Shown: one piece after another, positions 5,364 through 12,060 of the stretch
Layout of the letters: every line of letters begins with the position of its first letter
How positions within the stretch are numbered: the first letter of the stretch is position 1
Assembly: GCA_007129635.1 (NCBI GenBank)
Contig: SKVE01000722.1
Coordinates: forward strand, 1-12,060
DNA: 12,060 nt
Source of the DNA: Planctomycetaceae bacterium
GTDB lineage: Bacteria; Planctomycetota; Planctomycetia; Pirellulales; Pirellulaceae
Direction of reading: 5' to 3'
Position numbers and translations under genes: made by a program
Notes under the pieces: model-generated
Seen by the model: only the letters and a program-made list of their open reading frames with translations
What the model was told of the DNA's origin: nothing
Databases searched by the model: none

Positions 5364-7394
5364 ATGCGCTACATGATTCGATGGACACTGATCACCCTGC
5401 TGCTACTGAACGCCTTCAGCACCGCCGAGCAGCTCGAACCCAAACCACTGGATGCGGAGACCATGTGGCGTTTGGTTCGTTTGGCCAGTCCGGCCATTTC
5501 GCCCGACGGACGACAGGCGGTCGTCGCGGTCACCCGGTACGACATGGACGACGACTCGAGCGTGACGAATCTGTTCCTGATACCGACCGACGGGGGCGAG
5601 GCACGGCAACTGACAACGCACGCAGGCAGCGACAGCAGTCCGACGTGGAGTCCCGACGGGAGTCATCTCGCGTTCGTTTCCAAACGAGGCGACGACCAGC
5701 AGCGTCAGATCTATGTGATCCCCTTGGCAGGCGGGGAAGCTCGGCGCGTGACCGAATTGCCGACCGGCGCGCTGGCGCCGCAATGGTTTCCTGATTCGCA
5801 GCAACTGGCGTTCATCAGCCCTGTCTGGCAAGACACCGACGATTGGCAGGAGATGGCGGAACGGCTGAAGGCTGAAAAGGACTCGCGAGTCTCGGCCAAG
5901 GTCTGGGATGCGGCGCCGGTCCGGTATTGGGATCGCTGGCACCAGCAGCGGCGTCCCCATCTGTTCCGCGTATCTCGCCAAGGAGGTCCGGTACAGCCGA
6001 TCACATCGGGTTCGGGGATTCACTTGCCGATCAGCGAGCCTGGGGTCAGCCATTTCGATATCTCGCCCGATGGCCAGGAGATCGCCGTAGTGGCTGATTC
6101 CGACCCGACGGGCGTCGAGTCCAATTTGGACATCTATCTGGTGCCTGCCGAGGGTGGCGAGGCGCGGAATGTGACCTCGGACAATCCGGCCCCGGACTTC
6201 TCACCCGCGTACAGCCCCGACGGCCAATGGTTGGCCTATTCGCAACGTCAGATCCCCGGGTTCTATGCCGACCGGGCGCGGCTTGCGCTGTACCATCGTC
6301 CGTCGGGCGACCACCAAATCCTGACAGAGGACTTCGACCGCACGGTCAGCGGGGCGATCTGGGACGCGGACAGCAGCGGGTTGTACGCCACCGTGGACGA
6401 TGCGGCCCATCATCGCATTTACCGAATCGATGTCCCCACCGGTCAGGCTGGGGCGATCACCCAAGAACACAGCTTCACCGATCCGCGATTGTCGGCTGAT
6501 GGAGGCGTGTTGGTCGCGCTGCGGCAGAGCTTTACCGAACCGCCAACGCTGGTTCGAGTCGATCCGACCAATGGCGAAGTGACCCAACTGTCCACGTTCA
6601 ACGATTCGCTTCTGGCGGACGTCACTTTCGGTCGTTACGAAAGCGTGACCTATCCCGGCGCCGACGACGCGCCGATCCAGATGTGGGTGGTTTACCCGCC
6701 CGGTTTCGACCCCGACCGGCGCTATCCTCTGTACCTGCTCTTGCACGGAGGCCCGCATAACGGCATTCCAGACGGGTGGCATTTCCGCTGGAACGCCCAA
6801 GTCTTTGCCGGCTGGGGATACGTCACCGCTTGGCACAATTTTCACGGCTCCAGCGGGTTCGGCCAGGAATTTGCCGATTCGATCAACCCCTACCAATCCG
6901 AACTGCCCTACCGGGACACGATCGAAGCCGCACGATGGTTTGCATCTCAACCGTGGATCGACCCGGATCGGATGGCGGCGGGCGGAGGCAGCTACGGCGG
7001 GTATCTTGCCTCGATCCTGCTAGGCCGAGAGCACCCGTTCCAGGCCCTGGTGGCCCATGCGGCCGTTTTCAACTGGTTCACCCAGTACGGGGCAGATTAC
7101 GGAGCCAGCCGAAGGAGGTTTGGCGAGTTCTGGCAGGACGTGGACCACTACCAGAAGTCGTCCCCGCATTTCGGGGCGGGCAATTTCAACACGCCCACGC
7201 TCGTCATCCACGGCCAACTGGACTATCGTGTCCCTTTGAATCACGGCTTAGACTTGTTCAATATCCTACAGAATCGTGGCGTCCGCAGCCGCTTCGTCTA
7301 TTATCCGGACGAGAACCACTGGATCCTGAAACCCAACAACTCACTGCATTGGTACCGCACCAAGCAGCAGTGGCTGGACGAGTTCCTTCGGTAG
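5364..7394 (+). CDS. Exported S9-family serine peptidase (acylaminoacyl/dipeptidyl-peptidase-like)
   Basis: A complete 676-residue prolyl-oligopeptidase-family enzyme that trims short peptides. A signal peptide (MIRWTLITLLLLNAFSTA, cleavage near residue 21) sends it to the periplasm. The N-terminal half is a beta-propeller with PD40/TolB-like blades, marked by SPDG at 46-49, 96-99, 234-237 and 284-287, several with GGEAR turns. The C-terminal alpha/beta hydrolase has the HGGP oxyanion segment at 461-464, the nucleophile in GGGSYGGY (Ser543), Asp620 in HGQLDYRVP and His652 in DENHWIL, so the triad is intact. Length and order fit S9C-like enzymes; the exact specificity cannot be told from sequence. 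It diverges from the oxidoreductase operon across the palindromic array and is followed by 419 bases before the PKS, so it is probably transcribed alone. No internal frameshift or missing motif is seen. Confidence 0.93.
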   Translation: MRYMIRWTLITLLLLNAFSTAEQLEPKPLDAETMWRLVRLASPAISPDGRQAVVAVTRYDMDDDSSVTNLFLIPTDGGEARQLTTHAGSDSSPTWSPDGSHLAFVSKRGDDQQRQIYVIPLAGGEARRVTELPTGALAPQWFPDSQQLAFISPVWQDTDDWQEMAERLKAEKDSRVSAKVWDAAPVRYWDRWHQQRRPHLFRVSRQGGPVQPITSGSGIHLPISEPGVSHFDISPDGQEIAVVADSDPTGVESNLDIYLVPAEGGEARNVTSDNPAPDFSPAYSPDGQWLAYSQRQIPGFYADRARLALYHRPSGDHQILTEDFDRTVSGAIWDADSSGLYATVDDAAHHRIYRIDVPTGQAGAITQEHSFTDPRLSADGGVLVALRQSFTEPPTLVRVDPTNGEVTQLSTFNDSLLADVTFGRYESVTYPGADDAPIQMWVVYPPGFDPDRRYPLYLLLHGGPHNGIPDGWHFRWNAQVFAGWGYVTAWHNFHGSSGFGQEFADSINPYQSELPYRDTIEAARWFASQPWIDPDRMAAGGGSYGGYLASILLGREHPFQALVAHAAVFNWFTQYGADYGASRRRFGEFWQDVDHYQKSSPHFGAGNFNTPTLVIHGQLDYRVPLNHGLDLFNILQNRGVRSRFVYYPDENHWILKPNNSLHWYRTKQQWLDEFLR

Positions 7395-7813
7395 CGTGGT
7401 TCGACTAATAGTTGACCAACGAACGGGACTGGGAGCGGGCTTGGCGGATGAGGCAACTTGACGGGCCGCGTTGCGGTGGGGCAGGAAATATGGCTCTAAA
7501 GAGGATTTGGCTGTCATCACTTTCAGTAGTCCGTCACATCTCGTTCGCCGTACAGCACTTGACGTCGCAAATTGTTCCGTTCCAGGAAATCCAGGTCGAC
7601 CATCCGCAGGAACCGAAAACGATGCGCAATGCGTAGCTGTGGCGGAGCAGGGTCTGGGCGAAAAACTCCGATTCGCGCATTTGTCTTACCGCGTTAGAAT
7701 TCACCGGTTACCGAGCCGTCAGTCATCCGGAACGTTAATGTCGCACCCGATTTGGCGGTATTCAGAAAGCCTCGAACAATATCCTCCTCCTGAATTGCTA
7801 AACAGAGAGCCTG
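7395..7813. other. Intergenic region ahead of the PKS
   Basis: There is no convincing gene in these 419 bases and no clear terminator after the peptidase. The stretch of about 7523-7693 is open in several frames at once. The minus strand has a 48-codon ATG frame at 7534-7680 (beginning MRESEFFAQTLLRHSYALRI) and, in another frame, an ATG-less stretch reading APPQLRIAHRFRFLRMVDLD and ending in GERDVTDY at 7523. I have an unverified impression that this sequence recurs in planctomycete genomes; it may be a repeat or gene remnant. The PKS promoter should lie in the right half, but I see no well-spaced -35/-10 pair. Confidence 0.5.
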
Positions 7814-10800
7814 ATGGCAGAGAATTCAAACACGGCCACGCAGCCAATCGCAGTTGTTGGGATCGGTTGCCGTTTTCCTGGAGCGAACAACCCTGACCAA
7901 TTTTGGAACTTGTTGAGTCGAGGGGTCGACGCGATTCGCGAAGTGCCGCGAGATCGTTGGGACGTCGACGCATTCTTCGATCCACAACCGGGGATACCCG
8001 GCAGGATGTACACGCGTTGGGGCGGTTTTTTGGATGCGGTGGACCAATTCGATCCTGCATTTTTCGGGATCGCGATGCGCGAAGGCCAGAAAATAGACCC
8101 GCAGCAGCGGTTGCTGCTGGAAGTAGCTTGGGAGTCGCTGGAGAGTGCGGGGATTCCGCCGGACAGCCTGTCGGGAAGCGCGACCGGCGTGTTCGTGGGC
8201 ATCAGCAACAGCGATTACCGGTTGCTTTATAAGGATCTGATGGAGTTGGACGCCTACTTGGCCACGGGCACTTGTCTGTGCATCGCGGCCAACCGCTTGT
8301 CCTATCTGTTGAATCTGCGCGGTCCTAGCATGGCGATCGACACGGCGTGTTCGTCCTCGCTGGTGGCGGTCCACTTGGCTTGCCAGAGTCTGCGGCGGCG
8401 GGAATCGGATGTGTGCCTGGCGGGCGGGGTGAACTTGATCATTTCTCCCGAGGGGACGATTGCCTTGTCGCAGGCCCGCATGATGGCTCCGGACGGATAT
8501 TGCAAGACGTTCGATGCGGGAGCCGATGGCTACGTCCGCGGCGAAGGCTGCGGCTTGGTTGTGTTGAAGCGTCTGTCCGACGCATTGAGCGATGGCAGTC
8601 CCATCTTGGCGGTGCTCCCGGGTTCGGCGGTCGCCCAGGACGGCTTGACCAACGGGCTGACCGCGCCCAACGGTCCGGCGCAACAGGCGGTCATCCGTCA
8701 GGCACTGGCCGAGGCGGGGCGACAGCCGCATGAAATCAGCTACATCGAAACCCACGGGACCGGAACGGCGTTGGGCGACCCGATCGAAGTCCGCTCGTTG
8801 CGCAACGTGTTGATGGCGGATCGCCCCGCGGATCGTCCCTGCTGGCTGGGCGCGGTCAAGACCAACATCGGGCACCTGGAGGCGGCAGCGGGCATCGCGA
8901 GTCTGATCAAATCGATCCTGTCCCTGCAGCATGGGCAGATTCCGCCGAATTTGCACTTCCACAAGTTGAATCCCTACATCTCGTTGGAAGGAACCACCTT
9001 TGCGTTGCCGACGGAGTGCGTCGCTTGGCCCGCGGGTGCGGAGCGGCGGGTAGCCGGGATCAGTTCGTTCGGTTTCGGGGGCACAAATTGTCACTTGATC
9101 GTCGAGGAAGCACCGCAGCCCGAGCCGTCTGCGGACCGCCCGTCGCCATCGCCTCATCTGCTGACCTTGAGCGCAAAAACCTCCGAGGGACTGTGCGAAG
9201 TGACGCGCACGTTCGATCGGTTCCTGGCCGACCGGCCCGACGCGGCGCTGGACGACATCTGCTACACGGCTGCGACCGGCCGGTCTCACTTCGACTATCG
9301 CACGGCGGTGTCGGGGTACACGTCCGATCAGTTACGAGCAGGCTTGCAAGCCTTTGCGGCCAACGGTCAGGTGGAACCGATTTTGCGCAAGAGCGGCAAG
9401 AAGAAGCCGATGAAGGTCGCTTTCCTGTTTACCGGTCAAGGTTCGCAAATGGTCGGCATGGGGCGGCAATTGTACGAACGTCAGCCCGTATTCCGCGAAA
9501 CGCTGGACCGCTGCGACGAACTGCTGCGTCCCCACCTGGCACAACCGTTGTTGTCGGTGCTCTATCCGCCGGACGGCCAGTCCTCACCCTTGGACGAAAC
9601 GGCGTACACACAGCCCGCGCTGTTCGCGTTGGAGTACGCGCTGGCGGGGCTTTGGCAGTCCTGGGGCGTTCAGCCGAGCATGGCCGCGGGGCACAGCGTG
9701 GGCGAATACGTCGCCTGTTGCCTGGCGGGGGTGTTCAGCCTCGAAGAGGCCTTGCAGTTGATTGCTGCCCGGGCGCGGCTGATGCAGGCCCTGCCGCCGG
9801 GCGGCCGGATGGTCGCCGTTTCGGCCGACGAGCAGCGCGTTTCCCAGACGCTTGCGGGACATCAGCAGCAAGTGTCGATCGCCGCGGTCAACTCGCCGCA
9901 GCAGACCGTGATCTCCGGGGCAGATGATGCCGTAGAACAGATCGTCCAACGGCTGGCGGCCGAAGGCATCAAGACCAAGCCGTTGACCGTCTCGCACGCC
10001 TTCCATTCGCCGCTGATGGATCCGATGCTCGCCGAATTCGAGCAGGTTGTCAGCCGCATCCGCCTGTCGCCGCCCAAATTCCCGGTGGTTTCGAACGTTT
10101 CGGGCCAAGTTGCCGGTGCGGAGATCGCCGAGCCTGCCTATTGGTCGCGGCATATAAGACAGGCCGTGCGGTTCGCGGACAGCATCCAGACCATCGCCGG
10201 ATTGGAACCGGACGCTTTCCTCGAAGTGGGGCCGCAACCCATCCTCACCGCGTTGGGGCGGTCCTGTTTGCCCGGTGCCGCACAACCTTGGCTGCCCAGC
10301 CTCCGCGCCCGGCAGGACGAAGAATTGACGCTGCAAACGGCGTTGGCGGCTCTGCACGGACTGGGCGCCGACGTGGACTGGGAACGATTCCAATGGCCGG
10401 GCCGGCGCCGAAAGATCGCTCTGCCGACCTATCCGTTCCAGCGGCAGACATGCTGGAACGATTTCACTGGCGAGGTGGGGAAATGGCGGGCGGCGGGCGG
10501 GCGCGAGGGAGTGTCGGAGAAGGTCGCGCATCTGCTGGTCGCTCAGCGATGGGATGTGGGCGGCAAGGAAACCGTATTCCAGGCCGTGCTGCGCCCCGAA
10601 TCGCCGGCCTACCTGAACGACCACCGCGTCTGGGATGCCGTCGTGGTGCCGGCCGCGGCGTTGGCCGAACTGGCGCTGGCGGCGGGCGCCCAATACGCCC
10701 AAAACGAGGCCGTGTCGCTGCAGGATCTGTCCATCCGGCAGGCGCTCGTCTTGCCTCAATCCGAGTCGCGATACGTGCAGATCGTGGTGACCGAGGAGGA

Positions 10801-12060
10801 CGATCAGACCCTGGCGTTCCATCTTTACAGCTATCTGAAGCAAGCAGACACCGAGGACAAGATCTGGACGCAGCACGCGTCGGGCCATTTGATCCGCCAG
10901 CCGCAGGCAACCATGCCACCGGCACGCGACCTGCAGCAGATCCGGCAAGCGATGACGGCGGAAGTGGACGTTGCGGCGTTCTACGCGGAATGCCAGCGCC
11001 GGGGACTTGGTTACGGTCCCAAGTTTCAATCGATCCGCCACCTCTCGGCCGGCTCGCTGGAGGCGTTGGCCGATGTGGCCCTGGACGACGACTTGGTGCA
11101 TGAAGCGGCCGGGTATCGGTTGCACCCTTCCCTGCTGGATGCCTGCTTCCAGGCGATCGGCGCCGCCCTGCCTCCGACGGACGACGCAAGCGTCCTGCTG
11201 CCCGTCGGGATCCGGCGGCTGCAAGTTTTCCAGCCCGGTATCGATCGGGTTGTCTGCCACGTTCGAATCACCTCCGATCCGGCCACGGTTTCCTCGAACG
11301 TCACGGCGGACATTGCGATCTTGACAGACGACGGACAGTCCGTCGCAGAGGTGACCGGCCTGAAGCTTCGCCACATCCGCCGCGAACTGCTGTTAAAGCA
11401 GATCCAACCGGACTTGGACGACTGGCTGTACCGCGTCGACTGGCGTCCCAAGGACCGCAGCAGCACCGACGCCGCCGCCGAAACGGTAACCGGCACCTGG
11501 CTGATCCTGGCAGACCGCGGCGGCACGGGCAGCAAGCTGGCCGAGACGCTCGGCGGGCGCGGCCAGTCGTGTGTTGTCGTCGAAGCTGGCGATCGGTTCG
11601 AGCAGCTCGCGCCGCAGCATTTCTGCGTTTCGCCGACAGAACGAGCCGACTTCGATCGACTGCTGCGAGAGGCGTTCGACGACGGTCAGATGCCCGCCAA
11701 CATGGTTCATCTGTGGAGTCTCGACGCACCGGCGATCGAGTCGGCCGATTCGGCGGCGGTCGAGTCCGCTCAGCAGATCGGCTGCGGTAGCGTCCTGAGC
11801 TTGATTCAGTCGGTGCTCGATGCCAGCAGTGCCGTTCCGCGTCTGTGGCTCGTAACGCGAGGCAGCCAAACGGTACAAGTGGGGGACCGGGCGGCCAATA
11901 TCCTGCCCTCGACTCTCTGGGGACTGGGCCGGGTGATCGATTGGGAACACCCACAACTGCACTGCACCCGCGTGGACCTGGATCCGTGTCTCAGCCCGGC
12001 GGACGTCGACGATCTGCTCAGCGAATTGGTCCAGTCGGACGGCGAGAACCAGGTCGCTTA
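7814..12060 (+). CDS. Type I polyketide synthase, KS-AT-DH-KR(start), 3' end cut by window
   Basis: A multidomain enzyme that builds polyketide or fatty-acyl chains; 1415 codons are visible without a stop. ATG 7814 is the first start after an in-frame TAA at 7799-7801; its ribosome site (GAGAG) is weak. KS (about 11-433) has Cys179 in DTACSSSL, His314 in ETHGTGT and His354 in NIGHLEAAAG, with standard 135/40 spacing. AT (about 533-819) has GQGSQ (541-545), Ser628 in GHSVGEY, Arg653 at +25 and His731 in HAFH, the motif of malonyl-CoA selectivity. The post-AT marker LPTYPFQRQTCW is at 870-881. DH (about 918-1193) has His937 in DHRVWDAVVVP, GYGPKF and Asp1109 in LLDACFQ. LDDWLYRVDWRP and WGLGRVIDWEHP mark the KR structural subdomain; ER, catalytic KR and ACP, if present, lie beyond. 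With only about ten residues before KS there is no loading or docking domain, so a single-module, possibly iterative enzyme is likely. Confidence 0.95.
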   Translation, partial: MAENSNTATQPIAVVGIGCRFPGANNPDQFWNLLSRGVDAIREVPRDRWDVDAFFDPQPGIPGRMYTRWGGFLDAVDQFDPAFFGIAMREGQKIDPQQRLLLEVAWESLESAGIPPDSLSGSATGVFVGISNSDYRLLYKDLMELDAYLATGTCLCIAANRLSYLLNLRGPSMAIDTACSSSLVAVHLACQSLRRRESDVCLAGGVNLIISPEGTIALSQARMMAPDGYCKTFDAGADGYVRGEGCGLVVLKRLSDALSDGSPILAVLPGSAVAQDGLTNGLTAPNGPAQQAVIRQALAEAGRQPHEISYIETHGTGTALGDPIEVRSLRNVLMADRPADRPCWLGAVKTNIGHLEAAAGIASLIKSILSLQHGQIPPNLHFHKLNPYISLEGTTFALPTECVAWPAGAERRVAGISSFGFGGTNCHLIVEEAPQPEPSADRPSPSPHLLTLSAKTSEGLCEVTRTFDRFLADRPDAALDDICYTAATGRSHFDYRTAVSGYTSDQLRAGLQAFAANGQVEPILRKSGKKKPMKVAFLFTGQGSQMVGMGRQLYERQPVFRETLDRCDELLRPHLAQPLLSVLYPPDGQSSPLDETAYTQPALFALEYALAGLWQSWGVQPSMAAGHSVGEYVACCLAGVFSLEEALQLIAARARLMQALPPGGRMVAVSADEQRVSQTLAGHQQQVSIAAVNSPQQTVISGADDAVEQIVQRLAAEGIKTKPLTVSHAFHSPLMDPMLAEFEQVVSRIRLSPPKFPVVSNVSGQVAGAEIAEPAYWSRHIRQAVRFADSIQTIAGLEPDAFLEVGPQPILTALGRSCLPGAAQPWLPSLRARQDEELTLQTALAALHGLGADVDWERFQWPGRRRKIALPTYPFQRQTCWNDFTGEVGKWRAAGGREGVSEKVAHLLVAQRWDVGGKETVFQAVLRPESPAYLNDHRVWDAVVVPAAALAELALAAGAQYAQNEAVSLQDLSIRQALVLPQSESRYVQIVVTEEDDQTLAFHLYSYLKQADTEDKIWTQHASGHLIRQPQATMPPARDLQQIRQAMTAEVDVAAFYAECQRRGLGYGPKFQSIRHLSAGSLEALADVALDDDLVHEAAGYRLHPSLLDACFQAIGAALPPTDDASVLLPVGIRRLQVFQPGIDRVVCHVRITSDPATVSSNVTADIAILTDDGQSVAEVTGLKLRHIRRELLLKQIQPDLDDWLYRVDWRPKDRSSTDAAAETVTGTWLILADRGGTGSKLAETLGGRGQSCVVVEAGDRFEQLAPQHFCVSPTERADFDRLLREAFDDGQMPANMVHLWSLDAPAIESADSAAVESAQQIGCGSVLSLIQSVLDASSAVPRLWLVTRGSQTVQVGDRAANILPSTLWGLGRVIDWEHPQLHCTRVDLDPCLSPADVDDLLSELVQSDGENQVA

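Noticed and set aside
2214..7394. The neighbouring S9 peptidase as the serpin's target
   Set aside because: S9 oligopeptidases shield their active site behind a propeller that a serpin loop would not readily reach, and a P1 Arg suits trypsin-like enzymes. Closeness alone is no evidence, and the two genes are divergent.
7412..7636. A 74-codon plus-strand frame beginning with TTG after the peptidase
   Set aside because: It has no ribosome site, no domain and shares its bases with other open frames. Nothing supports translation.
7681..7700. A sigma-70 promoter for the PKS (TTGTCT ... TAGAAT)
   Set aside because: The two boxes are only eight bases apart, far from the needed spacing of about 17.
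7826..11374. Long minus-strand open frames of several hundred codons opposite the PKS
   Set aside because: The plus frame has continuous KS, AT and DH motifs. The opposite frames are Arg-, Gln- and Gly-rich antisense shadows typical of high-GC coding DNA and show no domain.

Overview
The window is high-GC bacterial DNA, most likely from a planctomycete. The pointers are a Tat-exported FAD oxidoreductase of a kind common in Pirellulales-like genomes, several exported proteins of poorly known families, and an imperfect array built from the palindrome GGCACACGGAGTGTGCC, which I associate with planctomycete intergenic DNA. The host is an inference from style, not from a marker gene.

Left part (58-4906, minus strand): four genes follow one another with gaps of 53, 32 and 27 bases and look like one transcription unit. 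In order of transcription they are a Tat-signal FAD-dependent oxidoreductase, a secreted serpin, an exported protein with a duplicated N-terminal domain of unknown function, and a small four-helix membrane protein. Strong Shine-Dalgarno sequences fix shorter starts than the longest open frames for the first three. The serpin is the most striking gene. Its reactive centre loop has an intact inhibitory hinge and an Arg-Ser scissile pair, and matches human antithrombin in length from P17 to the conserved RPF. It therefore looks like an active inhibitor of trypsin-like proteases.

Middle (4907-5363): a divergent intergenic region of 457 bases holds the upstream regions of the minus operon and of the S9 peptidase. 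It carries a 140-base array of five palindromic units at 28-29 base spacing, with outer units that are exact reverse complements of each other, and a 10-base palindrome and a 9-base direct repeat close to the oxidoreductase start.

Right part (5364-12060, plus strand): a complete exported S9-family serine peptidase (beta-propeller plus alpha/beta hydrolase with a full catalytic triad) is followed by 419 bases without a convincing gene. After this a large type I polyketide synthase begins at 7814 and runs off the window's right edge. The visible order is KS, malonyl-type AT, DH and the start of a KR structural subdomain. The gene begins almost directly with KS, which suggests a single-module, possibly iterative enzyme.

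The oxidoreductase, serpin, duplicated-domain protein and peptidase are all predicted to act outside the cytoplasm. The PKS is cytosolic and appears to start a different functional block. I see no tRNA, rRNA, CRISPR array or intact transposase.
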